From NCBI GenBank assembly GCA_030280995.1, contig JASXTE010000005.1, positions 3,826,501-3,890,500 of the forward strand: a DNA stretch of 64,000 nucleotides. The letters are read 5' to 3'. Shown piece by piece: positions 36,929 through 47,419 of this stretch. The notes under the pieces are model-generated. The model had not been told where the DNA came from. It saw nothing but the letters and a program-made list of their open reading frames with translations, and ran no database searches. Both the position numbers and the translations under genes were made by a program. The stretch's first letter is position 1; every line of letters begins with the position of its first letter. Source of the DNA: Hemileia vastatrix. Taxonomy: Eukaryota; Basidiomycota; Pucciniomycetes; Pucciniales; Zaghouaniaceae.

Positions 36929-38105
36929 TGTCAGTATAGTCTAGTATATAAGTATGATATAATAGTGTTATTTTATGGTCCTACTACTTATTAATAAATG
37001 ATTTAGTGATTAAACCTCAGGGGAAGACTAATAGAATAGTTATACTCAAATAAAACTCACAATACTTGGATTTAAATGCGTGCTAGTGGTGGAAAATAGA
37101 AGAATAAAATATAGTTATAGCTATTATAAAGATAATATCAATTTATAAGGGCTTTATAATATATTTCTGAATGCTAATAATTGTATTGTAGTGTTTTTAT
37201 GAAGTGTAGTAATTGAATGATGATAATAAACCGTCAAAATCCCTCCTTACTTATACCCAAATCCACTGGAGTGCACAGACCTTCAATCCAGATGATGTCA
37301 CTGCTATCCCCGGCAATTACAGCACTGTGAGGGCTCATCACCTCCCCATGGCGTCCACTTCAAGCAGTTTCAACACCCAGACCTCCATTAAGGACCCTCC
37401 ATCACTATTAATAATAACACAGAGTCATACCATAAATAGAAAACCCAGATAAAAGCGGATACCTTAAAGAAACAGGTAAAATAAATGATCAAAAAGAGAT
37501 TTAATGAAACTAAAAGCATATAAAGGAAACAAATAAAATGTCCAAGCCCTCAATAACATCCCCAAGCATCAATATTAACCCAGAAACATCCTTCCAACCC
37601 ATAAATCCGTGAATAACCATCCAAGGAAGTAATTTCAGTTGTCCAAACTGCGTGTATGCGCCTGATATAGGTGTCTATGCTTCTGTAGGCGTTGTGAGTC
37701 CACTGATTTCGTCCATATGACCTAAAATAAGCAGAAAAACAAAGGTTATAGGCTATTAAGGGGCTAAAACCCACTTATATACCTAAATATACATAATATA
37801 CTGCATATTTCACTGAATATGAGATTTATGTATACATATAAGCTTATGTATGTCAATAATTACTTCATATCACTTAAGATAAGTATATTATGACTCCATT
37901 AACACCTTAATAAGTATTATTATGCCATGGATAAGCTATTTAAACTATTATAAATTATATAATAGAATAATAATTATATATATATATAATAAAATAATAT
38001 ATATTATTATTTTAACCTTATTTTTAAGATATAAGCTTAATCTAGTTAAGGTTATCTTATTTTAAGCATAAGAAATACTCAGTCCTAAGGATATTTAGGC
38101 TGACA
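36929..38105 (-). repeat. B 3' LTR
   Basis: TGTCAGTATAG to TTTAGGCTGACA. Just beyond it, sense GGGGTGAGGGAG (38106-38117) is the polypurine tract, sharing GTGAGGGAG with A. Confidence 0.93.
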
Positions 38106-38219
38106 CTCCCTCACCCCAAAAAAAAACAATAAAAAAAATGTTAAGACATTTTAATTAAACTTAAGGAGTGAAAATATAAAAAAAATAATTTTTATAATAC
38201 ATATACTGAATGAACAGTA

Positions 38220-41200
38220 TTATTTAGATTTAAATTTTTTCAAGAGATTTTTAAGATCAGAGATTTCATTTTCTGGAATCCACTGGTCATATTCACTTGA
38301 TTTATTTTTAAATCTTAATAGATACTCAACTCCCTTATCTTTAGTAAGGTGTCTCTTTTTAAGTATCTTTTCAATTTCTGCCTTTTCGACTATTTCTTCA
38401 GGTTGCTGTTTATGCCTTCCTGATCTTCTTGGAAATAGAGCAGTATCATTAGAATGGTATGGTTTTATAAGAGAAATATGAAATACTGGATGTTTTCTAT
38501 CATAAGGTGCATATAGAATAACTTCAACAGCATTATTACCAACCATCTTTTTAACTACAAATGGTCCAATGAATGGATCCTTCAATTTAACATTACCATT
38601 TAAATTGAAATGTAGCGTTGAAATAAGGACTTCATCACCCTCTTTGAACATTTGTTCTTTATGGGCTTTATCCCATCTTTTCTTTTCATACTCAAAAGCC
38701 TTATTTATACATTCTTGAGCATGTTTTCTGCATAGTTCCTGCATCTGAAGAAAAGATTTAGTACCTGGATGAATATCCAATCTATGTAACTTATTAAGAG
38801 ATTTAGAAGGGGTATTAGGTACATAACCCAACCATAACTCAAATGGCTTCTTGCCAGTGACAGAATGTACTGTACTATTATATGCAAATTCTAAACCCGG
38901 GATAAGGGTTACCCAATCATGTGTGAATTTGTCATTGTCTTTAAAATTAAGACCAAAAGCACAGTATCTTCTTATCATATCTTCTAAGGTTTGTATCATT
39001 CTTTCTGCTAGCCCATCAGTTTGTGGATGGTGTGCTGTAGAAAGTTTTAATTGACACCCTGAAACATCCATAAGTGACGTCCAGAACTCAGAAGTAAATT
39101 TAGGATCTCTGTCAGAAACTATTGCTTTGGGGAAACCTGCTGTATTTAACATTTGTGTCCACCATAAAAAAGCTAAGTCCTTTGCAGAAACCTCTTTGTG
39201 GGTAGGAATAAATTTACACATCTTTGTAAATCTATCTACAATTACCCAGCAGGAGTTATAACTCTTATGCCCTGCTATTGGCAAACCTGTTACAAAGTCC
39301 ATGTTAATGATTTCCCATGGAGCTTTTGGTTTCTCAATTTGTTGTAATAAACCAGCTCTTTTACCTGTTAATCTTTTAGATTTTTGACAAGAATCACATG
39401 TTTCAACATATTTCTGAACATCCTCAGACATGTTAATCCACCAAGCTGTGTTTTTTACTCTGGTTAATGTTTTATGATAGTCAAAATGACCTGCTAATAT
39501 ATCATCATGACATATACTTAACATTAACTCCTTCATTGAAGGGGGAATTACAATTACATTACTTAATTTTTTCCTGTAATATATAAAACCATCCTCAATG
39601 GAAAATTTTCCTTTTTCTAATGCCTCTTTATACTTAATTGGTAATGTTTTTATTAAAACATTCATTGAAGCATTAGATGGATCATTTAATATTGTAGTTA
39701 ATTTACTTAAGTCAGGATCTGAATTATAATTATCAAGAATTGATTGCATAAATTCATCCTCAAGATCTACAATATAAATGCCATAAATGTTAATAATCTC
39801 TGACTCAGGAACATAAGCAGGATTATCATCATTATTAGGCAGAGGTACTCTAGATAACAGATCTACATTAGAGTGCAAGGTTCCTGCTCTATGTGTAATA
39901 GTCATCCGTCCTCTGTATTCTTGTACAGCTAATTGCCATCTAAACATGTGTCTATTAGGAGTTTTCATGTTTAAGAGTGACTTAACTGCACTACAGTCAG
40001 TTATTAACTCAAATTTTTGGTCTTCAAGGTAATAATGTAGCTTCTCAAGAGCCCATACTACTGCCAAACATTCAAGTTGAGTAGCACCATATTTTAATTC
40101 ACCACTTCTCAGAGTACGTGAAATATAGCAGATTACTACTTCTGACATTTTTCCTTCAATAAGTTGTTTTTGATGTAAAGCAGCACCCAGTCCAACAAAA
40201 CTTGCATCTGTATATAACACAAAAGGTAATTGGAAATCTGGTAATCCCAAGATAGGAGCTGTTATTAAACATTCCTTCAACTTATTGAAAGCTTGTTGTC
40301 TTTCATTATTCCAAATGAAAGCTTCTGATTTCTTTATCAGTGTGGTCAGTGGTGCAGCAATTGATTGGTAGTTTTTTATATGTTGTCTATAATAACCACA
40401 CATACCAAGAAAAGATTGTACATCCTTCACATTTTGAGGAATGCCAATATTTTTTATTGCAGCAACTTTATTTTGGTCTACACATATTTGTAAGCCAGAT
40501 ACAATATGACCAAGCACTTTTAAAGATTCAAACCCAAATTTACATTTTTTCAATGCAAGGGTCATTTTTATTTCATCCATTTTCTGAAATACTTTCCTTA
40601 AATGGATTAAGTGTTCATCAAAAGATTTAAAGAACACTATGATGTCATCAATGTATACCATTAACCATCCTTCAATCATTTCATTATGGAATGTTATATC
40701 CATTAACTTCTGAAATACTGATGGAGCATTTTTTGGTCCAAATGGCATTCTGACATACTTATAAATTCCCATGTGTGTTGTTATCAACAAAAAGTTCTGT
40801 GAATTCTTTTCAACAGGAATTTGATGGTACCCTATATTTCCATCTAGGCAACCTATATATTTAGCACCTTTAAGGGTAGCATGTATAGAGGCAATCCTTG
40901 GCAAGGGATAAATATCATCTACTGTAAATGTATTTAATGCTCTATAATCACCGCACAGTCTTGCTTTATCTTGTTCATAAGAAATTAGCACTGGTGATAT
41001 TACACAATATTTTGGCGTAGTTTCAACCTTCTCAAGAATGTTCATTTTCAATAACATCTTAATATTATCTTCTATGTCTTTCCTCTTCATTGGTGAAGCA
41101 GGGTATGGTTTCTTTTTAAGACTAGCAGGAATATTATCCATGTCACAGGTTAAACTTATTTTCATTTCATGATCTTTTACAAGGCCAAGTTCATTTGTAC

Positions 41201-42326
41201 CATGTGCAAAAGCCATTGGAAAAGCTTTAATTAATTCCAAAATATTATCTTTCTCAGTTTCACTTATCTGAGTGCCAAATGATGCTTTTGAAATTTCTGT
41301 TTCCAGAAGTTCCATCTCATTGGATTCTCTTCCTTTAGACAGGGAATTTGTTACTGACTCAATGTGTAAGACTGTGTTAAAAGAATTTATTTTAAATTTC
41401 CTTTTACCATTCATGCCAATTGTAAAATTGTTATTAGCAGGGTCTAATTTTACACCAAATTTAGTCAGAATATCATTTCCAATGATAAAACAGTTACTAC
41501 AATTAGTATTATCCATTACTACAAAGTCACAAGTTACCCTTACATAACCATGTTGGTGTTTAAAGAAAACAGCAGCTTTGTATTTACCAATGGGGTGTAG
41601 TACTGATCCAAAACCTCTCCAATTTTTATTTTGAAGTGATTCAAGCTTAAACTTATATTCACTATCAATTTTCTGTAATGTATTAGTGGAAACAACTGAA
41701 CCAGCAGCTCCTGTGTCCAATACTATATTAACATTTTCACCAGAAATGATAGCTGGAACCGTGATAGGTGTCATTCTAAAGTTATCAGCATGTATATCCT
41801 TAATGATTTCAGCATCCTCAAAATTCATTACAGATTCATTTGAGTCCATATTTAATATTGGATTTTCAAAGATGGACAAATCATCTTCCAACATACAGAC
41901 TTCATTTTCATCACTATATGAGATATTGCTGTCATAATCACTTGATTCTTTACTTTTTTCAGTTTCAGTTTCAGATTCACGTTGATTTTCAACAATATTT
42001 ATGTTTTTCTCACATTTGTGACCTTTGACCCAAGGTTTGTTACACTTATAACAAGTATTTGTTTCATACTTTTTAGGTACTACAGGTGCAGTAGGTTTTT
42101 TCTGCTTCTCCTGAAGTGTTTTTGAATTCTGAGTTTTTACAGGTTCAACATTTTGCTTATAAGTGGAATTGCAAATATTAATAAAGTCAGAATATTCAGT
42201 AACATTTAAGGCTCTAGCTACAACAATTTCTCTGACAGATATAGGTAATTTGTATATTATCTTATCTTTCAATAAGTTAAAATCCATATGAGGCTCAATG
42301 GCTTTTAATATTTTATTTAAATTCAT
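38220..42326 (-). CDS. B Pol: protease, RT, RNase H, integrase, chromodomain
   Basis: ATG at 42324-42326; 1368 residues. It begins inside the Gag region (after the frame change), then a knuckle CYKCNKPWVKGHKC, protease NIVLDTGAAGS, RT MVYIDDIIVF, RNase H LYTDASFVGLGAALH, integrase HHCC (HDDILAGH...CDSC) and D,D-E (NMDFVTG, VSDRDPKF, DGLAERM), and a C-terminal chromodomain (VEYLLRFKNKSSEYDQWIP). All catalytic residues are present. Its ATG overlaps the stop of the upstream frame (TAATG), either a one-base deletion against A or stop-start reinitiation. Confidence 0.93.
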   Translation of the reverse strand: MNLNKILKAIEPHMDFNLLKDKIIYKLPISVREIVVARALNVTEYSDFINICNSTYKQNVEPVKTQNSKTLQEKQKKPTAPVVPKKYETNTCYKCNKPWVKGHKCEKNINIVENQRESETETEKSKESSDYDSNISYSDENEVCMLEDDLSIFENPILNMDSNESVMNFEDAEIIKDIHADNFRMTPITVPAIISGENVNIVLDTGAAGSVVSTNTLQKIDSEYKFKLESLQNKNWRGFGSVLHPIGKYKAAVFFKHQHGYVRVTCDFVVMDNTNCSNCFIIGNDILTKFGVKLDPANNNFTIGMNGKRKFKINSFNTVLHIESVTNSLSKGRESNEMELLETEISKASFGTQISETEKDNILELIKAFPMAFAHGTNELGLVKDHEMKISLTCDMDNIPASLKKKPYPASPMKRKDIEDNIKMLLKMNILEKVETTPKYCVISPVLISYEQDKARLCGDYRALNTFTVDDIYPLPRIASIHATLKGAKYIGCLDGNIGYHQIPVEKNSQNFLLITTHMGIYKYVRMPFGPKNAPSVFQKLMDITFHNEMIEGWLMVYIDDIIVFFKSFDEHLIHLRKVFQKMDEIKMTLALKKCKFGFESLKVLGHIVSGLQICVDQNKVAAIKNIGIPQNVKDVQSFLGMCGYYRQHIKNYQSIAAPLTTLIKKSEAFIWNNERQQAFNKLKECLITAPILGLPDFQLPFVLYTDASFVGLGAALHQKQLIEGKMSEVVICYISRTLRSGELKYGATQLECLAVVWALEKLHYYLEDQKFELITDCSAVKSLLNMKTPNRHMFRWQLAVQEYRGRMTITHRAGTLHSNVDLLSRVPLPNNDDNPAYVPESEIINIYGIYIVDLEDEFMQSILDNYNSDPDLSKLTTILNDPSNASMNVLIKTLPIKYKEALEKGKFSIEDGFIYYRKKLSNVIVIPPSMKELMLSICHDDILAGHFDYHKTLTRVKNTAWWINMSEDVQKYVETCDSCQKSKRLTGKRAGLLQQIEKPKAPWEIINMDFVTGLPIAGHKSYNSCWVIVDRFTKMCKFIPTHKEVSAKDLAFLWWTQMLNTAGFPKAIVSDRDPKFTSEFWTSLMDVSGCQLKLSTAHHPQTDGLAERMIQTLEDMIRRYCAFGLNFKDNDKFTHDWVTLIPGLEFAYNSTVHSVTGKKPFELWLGYVPNTPSKSLNKLHRLDIHPGTKSFLQMQELCRKHAQECINKAFEYEKKRWDKAHKEQMFKEGDEVLISTLHFNLNGNVKLKDPFIGPFVVKKMVGNNAVEVILYAPYDRKHPVFHISLIKPYHSNDTALFPRRSGRHKQQPEEIVEKAEIEKILKKRHLTKDKGVEYLLRFKNKSSEYDQWIPENEISDLKNLLKKFKSK

Positions 42327-43144
42327 TAAAATACCATAGTTTTGTCACCATTCAACGGATTATACCTAGTCTTCTCATACAGTCTTTGCTGAGTAAGCCT
42401 GAATTTAGAACCTCCAAATTGTTTTTCAATAAGTTGTTTCCATTCAGCCCAAGAGTAGTCTCTACCCTCACTTAAGACAGCTTCAAACCATAATAAAGCA
42501 ACATCCTTAAATAAAGAAATTAATTTTGATGTTATCTCTTCATCTGGTAACTTATATGAGAATTTCAAGTTGTCAATTCTTTGAATAAAATGTTGCCAAT
42601 CAGAGCTGGCTTCCCCATCATAAGTTGGGTACTGATCTATCTTAGGCCAGTTCTTCTGATTGGATTTTATCTCACTAATCTTAGGTAAATTCAACAACTC
42701 ATTCACTTTTGATAAATGGTCTTGTATTTCTTCCTGCACGGATTTGTGACTTACATTTTCAGATTTGACACTACCACCAGATGGTTTTAATTGTGGTGGT
42801 ACATGGAAGGAATGAGATCCACTTTTGCTAATGAAAGGATTATTAATATATTGATTATACTTATGATTATCCTGGTTCATTAGTAGATTGGCAGTTTCAA
42901 TCTCAACTTTAGTTAATCTTTGTAGCAACTCAGAGACACTTTGATTTGTCTGGGCAAAAGATAACTTTGTTCTTGATTCAGTCTTTAATAAATGTGTTTC
43001 ATATAATTTTTCTAACTCACAAAATTTGTTTGAAAGGTCATTATATTTATTACTCAATGAATCATATTTAAGAGTTAGAGACAAATGTTCTTTCTCTAAT
43101 TCTTTATTACGTGTTGCTAATTGAGAAATGTTCAATGTTAAGGA
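42326..43144 (-). pseudogene. B Gag, C-terminal part
   Basis: Same frame as 43145-44050 after a TAA at 43145-43147. Coiled-coil-like N-terminus, then the capsid region (NWPKIDQYPTYDGEASSDW...). It matches residues of A Gag-Pol around 560-660. It ends TMVF-stop where A reads through into the next Gag segment. Confidence 0.88.
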
Positions 43145-44050
43145 TTAAATTGTATCACTAGTGAGCCTAACTGTCTGTTCCTCACAATGAGTCATTCTAT
43201 TCCACAATGCTGAAACAATTCTATGGACAGTTGGATTTTTGTTAAAATATTCCATGTCCTCCTTTTCAATTCTCTCACTCTCCTGTGAACTTCTCATCTC
43301 ACTAGTAGGTGGTTTCAACTGAGGATTAACTGTATTATCATTGTATATAGTACTGTTATTATGGACAAAAGACAAGTCAGGTGTATCTACTCTAAAACCT
43401 AAATTTCTTAAATCCTCCTCTATTTTTAGTACAGATTTAACATCAATAGAATTACCTATATTGTAATTATCAGTATTATGTCTAATCTGAGAGGGTAAGT
43501 TACTTACCAAGGGATGGTTGCCAGTCCTGATTTTTGGCGCTTTTTTCCCTTGTAAGGGTGAGCTGAGGAAGTCAGATGAGGGGGTGGATCCTTGTTGCAA
43601 CTGTGGCTTGTCCACTGTTGGTGAAACCAGTCCCATTTCCATTTGTCTACCAGGATTTTCTCCTGGGAGTGAGTGGAACCTCCTTGCGTTGGGGGTTGCT
43701 GATTTGATTGACTGGGCTGGCCTCTCTTTAATTCTGCCATTGCCTGATTCATCTGCTGAAATTCTACCTTGCAATTGTTTTGCAACTGCTCTACTTCTTT
43801 GAACATGAGAGATTTTGATTCCTCTAGCTTCAGAACCTGTTTGGCCAGGTGGGACAGTTGATCCTGAAGAGGAGGAGACGTCTTTTTGATATTTATCTTT
43901 TTTAAGAGGGCGTCCTTTTCCTCTATACTCATGCTTTCTGGCTGGGGGTACTGTTGTCCCTCCATGGTGATGTCCTGGAAAGTTTTTGTTAGCTTTAGAC
44001 CTGGTATTATAAGCAGGCTGTACACTTACACTATCCTGGGGAGCACTCAT
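43145..44050 (-). CDS. B Gag N-terminal frame (unspliced frame)
   Basis: ATG at 44048-44050 (MSAPQDS), 301 codons through the 5' intron and across the whole of the overlapping ORF without a stop. Basic and Ser/Pro-rich; little resemblance to A in the overlap region but aligned after it (VSNL, GN.ID). In A this frame continues into Gag-Pol; here TAA at 43145-43147 ends it. Confidence 0.75.
   Translation of the reverse strand: MSAPQDSVSVQPAYNTRSKANKNFPGHHHGGTTVPPARKHEYRGKGRPLKKDKYQKDVSSSSGSTVPPGQTGSEARGIKISHVQRSRAVAKQLQGRISADESGNGRIKERPAQSIKSATPNARRFHSLPGENPGRQMEMGLVSPTVDKPQLQQGSTPSSDFLSSPLQGKKAPKIRTGNHPLVSNLPSQIRHNTDNYNIGNSIDVKSVLKIEEDLRNLGFRVDTPDLSFVHNNSTIYNDNTVNPQLKPPTSEMRSSQESERIEKEDMEYFNKNPTVHRIVSALWNRMTHCEEQTVRLTSDTI
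43504..44050 (-). CDS. B splice-accessed overlapping ORF
   Basis: Exon 1 44030-44050 (7 codons), intron 43975-44029, exon 2 43504-43974 in the other frame: about 163 residues. Features shared with A: D(I/V).M.G at the junction, an IKK-led helical region, Pro/Gln-rich middle, WKWD, HPY followed by basic residues, and PW-stop. Only splicing of the 55-nt intron connects the ATG to this frame; an internal ATG (43963-43965) is an alternative start. Role unknown. Confidence 0.7.
43975..44029 (-). other. B 5' intron (55 nt)
   Basis: Donor AGT|GTAAGT, branch GCTAAC, acceptor TTTCCAG|GACATC. Length is 1 modulo 3, as in A (64 nt), so splicing makes the same frame switch. It contains no stop in the Gag frame. 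Confidence 0.75.
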
Positions 44051-44562
44051 ATTGTTCAGAATAACAATATTTTACGTCTAAAAAAGGAAAAAACTCTATG
44101 GAATTAGTAGACAAAAGATATTAGCAATTTTATTACTAATAAAAAAGCAATGGAGCTTACCCTGAATTTATATCATTATTTATTTAAATAAAATATAAGA
44201 AAAATTCGAAAAAAATCTGTTAAAAATATAATAATAAGTTTAACTAGACCTCTATAAGGGTGAATAATTAGCTTACCAAGATTTAGCCAAATACCAATTT
44301 AATTGGGTGTTATATTGGTGTCCAAATACCAAGTGAAATTGGGTTTATATTGGGTACAGTTACTACTGTAAATATCTAATTTATATGATAAAAAATTAGT
44401 ACAATTATTATAAGGGTTCTTTTCCGCAATCAATGAGTTATGATGACCCACTAATATGTAGCAGACCCAAATATTTGGTTAATTTTGAGCTGTACTAAGG
44501 TAAAAATCATGTCCCAAGGCTTATACTAAATAATAAGTAAAATATAAGGAAAGACCCCCAAT
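44051..44562 (-). other. B leader and primer-binding site
   Basis: 512-nt untranslated leader. The primer site (sense ATTGGGGGTCTTTCC, 44548-44562) abuts the LTR and corresponds position by position to A at 46039-46053. No gene. Confidence 0.65.
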
Positions 44563-44896
44563 TGTCAGTATAGTCTAGTATATAAGTATGATATAATAGT
44601 GTTATTTTATGTTCCTACTACTTATTAATAAATGATTTAGTGATTAAACTTCAGGGGAAGACTAATAGAATAGTTATACTCAAATAAAACTCACAATACT
44701 TGGATTTAAATGCGTGCTAGTGGTGGAAAATAGAAGAATAAAATATAGTTATAGCTATTATAAAGATAATATCAATTTATAAGGGCTTTATAATATATTT
44801 CTGAATGCTAATAATTGTATTGTAGTGTTTGTATGAAGTGTAGTAATTGAATGATGATAATAAACCGTCAAAATCCCTCCTTACTTATACCCAAAT
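44563..44896 (-). repeat. B 5' LTR, left part (cut by A)
   Basis: Ends at the A target copy CAAAT (44892-44896). Continues at 54087. Confidence 0.93.
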
Positions 44897-46038
44897 TGTC
44901 AGCCAGGCTATTCCAGGAGTCCAGTAAATGATATATAAATTATAAAACCTTAAAGAGTGGGTAAAACTTGTATTTAATGAATATAACTTAATATTTTATT
45001 ACATAATGAAATTATATAAGAATTTTATTATATACAAATGTTACATTAAACTTATTGGTTATATATATTTTTATATACAATTAAATTGGGCATAATATAA
45101 TATATTCTACAAATAATGGCGCATTTTTATATATTTAATAATTATCAATTTATATTTAATTAATTAAAAAACATATATTATAATTACAAGTGTAAATTTG
45201 ATTTATAATATATTTAAATTAATTACTTAAATTTATATATTAACTAATACCTCTCATATGACACTAAACAATTATTAAGGACGCTTCTTTTGACCCTTAA
45301 TTGTGTAGAAAAAACAAATAAATTAATTTGAACTAAATTGAGATTAATTGATTGTTTTGTTGCGTCAAATTATTTTTTTGTTTCACTTAAAATGTTCTCT
45401 AATCAGGATGGACCATCTGTTGGGAATTACATTTCTCATAGTTCCTATGTTTCCACTCTTGTTTAGTTATTTACTATTGTCACTTACTGATTTGGGGATT
45501 AATGGCGGGGAAATTGGATTCTTAATTGGGCTTTTAATTAATTGTTTCATGTTTTTCTCTATATTGTTATGTTTCATTTACTCTTTTTGATATATTTGTT
45601 TTATTCCTTTCTAATCATTGTGTTTACTGATATAGTAGCGCTTCAGAGGACCCATTGCCTATAAAAGGGCCTTGGATAATCCCCTGTAGCCTTATCACTT
45701 ATTATACACTCAACAATTTAAATACAATTTTTATATTACGTTTATATTCTTTTTATTAGTAATAAAAATCTAATTAAAATTTTATATAACAATTTAAAGG
45801 TTGCTTTAAGTCTGATAGTAATTATTTTGGTTGCCGCGCAGAACTCTTACTTAAAATAATATTAATATTAATAAAACCAAGTTGTTGTCATCTCCCAGCT
45901 CACTTATCGTTGTTTTTCTCTCAATAAATTAAATAATTTTATTAAATTTTATTTTTTTTATTACCCATACCTTTTTCCTCCTTCTCCTCCTCTCATTCCT
46001 TCCTCCATTTTCTCCTTCTTCTAGACGACCAGCCGACA
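44897..46038 (+). repeat. A 5' LTR (1142 bp)
   Basis: TGTCAGCC to CAGCCGACA. Carries the TATA box at 45660-45667. An 80-codon hydrophobic frame (45348-45590) lies upstream of the TATA box and is probably chance. Confidence 0.96.
45660..45667 (+). promoter_or_regulatory. TATA box in A LTR
   Basis: CCTATAAAAGGGCC, the only strong TATA motif in a sensible place in the LTR; the copy in the 3' LTR is at 53703-53710. Transcription probably starts some 30 bases downstream, giving an R-U5 of about 350 bases. Confidence 0.65.
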
Positions 46039-46737
46039 ACTGAGGGCCTTTCCAAACGACGACGACGATCGAAGCCTGGCGACGAACGACAAAACGCACG
46101 GACCACCTAGCAAAACGAAACTTTTGCCGCGACTGTGTTTCGAACTTGGGTTCGACATATTAGGTTTATATAGTATTAATTTTTATATTATTTTGAAGTG
46201 ATTTTTCGATCACTATAGTAAGTTCACCTTTGGGCCTCTCACTCATAATACTATATTTTTATTGCAATAACAGTGATTGTGGCTTAATTGCTGATTCACT
46301 GAGTGTAAGTGTTCAATTTTAAAAATTTTTTTTTCCTAGTTGACCATTATAGAGTGTTAAATCCTCTTAGTCCTAGAAGAATTAACATTATTATTAATAC
46401 AAATTGAATTATTAATTTAATTTTTTTTATTATTAATTATTGTTAATTTTTGGTTGACTTAAAAGTACATTGTGCTTAGTCCCAATATATTGCCATAATT
46501 AATATTGGTAATTAATTGGTTGAATTAACTTACTTGTTATTCCCAATTTAAACTTGCAATCCATTTTTTTTTAAAAAAAATTAATTTTTTAAATTATTAC
46601 TTTATATTGAAAGTTATTTTTTCTATAATTTAATTAATTAAAAAAATTTTTTTTTTATATTATTTGGAGCAATTATTGACTAACTTTGATTATTTTTTTT
46701 ATAAAGTACAAAGTAAAATATTATTCTTCCCACTAGT
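46039..46737 (+). other. A leader and primer-binding site
   Basis: 699-nt leader without a gene. The first 15 bases (ACTGAGGGCCTTTCC) align with the B primer site with three transitions, so they are the probable primer site, although A lacks a perfect TGG start. The tRNA is not identified. Confidence 0.6.
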
Positions 46738-47419
46738 ATGTCCAACAATTTGACAGAAAAAATGGATAACATGCAAGTGGATGAGATAGAAATTGACTAT
46801 GATGCTGACACTGTAAGTTCTTCTAAAGTTGGTCATAAAAAATCTTATGCTAACACAAAGAATTCTCATACTGCAGGATGTGGAAATGACAGGAAATGCA
46901 AACAAACCAAACCCCCTTCCCCCAGTACCACAGAAGGAAGTAAAGCCTCTAGTGCCTCAAGAAGGTCTTCCAAAAGGCTTCAAAATAAAAAAGCTTCCTC
47001 TGCCACAACAAATCAGCAACCTCTCCAGTCATATAAAAGAGTTGAAGACAGAAAATATGACGTACAAAGCAAAGGTAGACACATTGTGGGATCAGGTCCA
47101 AGAACTCAGGAACCAGATTCAGGCCCAGGCCCCTCCTCAATTGCCTCCCAATCAGCTTCAACTTCAGGCTCAACCTTCACAGCCACCCAGCTCAACCATC
47201 CAAAATCCAAATACTATGGAAGTAGAGCAATGGAAATGGGATTATCTAATGAGTCACTACCAACAGAATGTGCAACACCCTCCTCATCATCAGCCTGGCC
47301 CATCCAGAACACCCAATTTCCATCCACCTCCTCATCCCTACCAACAAAGCAGGAGAAAGAAGGCCCAAGCACAATCCCAAACCCAGTCCCAGGGGAAGTT
47401 TCCTCCTCTGCCATGGTAA
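46738..47419 (+). CDS. A splice-accessed overlapping ORF
   Basis: Exon 1 46738-46812 (25 codons), intron 46813-46876, exon 2 46877-47419 in the other frame: about 205 residues. Helical region after IKKLPLPQQ, Pro/Gln-rich centre, VEQWKWDY, HPY and basic residues, PPLPW-stop. B shows the same order and motifs. The Gag-Pol frame stays open through the same 539 bases. An accessory protein made from spliced RNA is the best explanation; role unknown. Confidence 0.75.

Noticed and set aside
45348..45590. 80-codon hydrophobic frame in both A LTRs (also 53391-53633)
   Set aside because: It lies upstream of the LTR TATA box, is identical only because the LTRs are identical, and its composition follows T-rich DNA.
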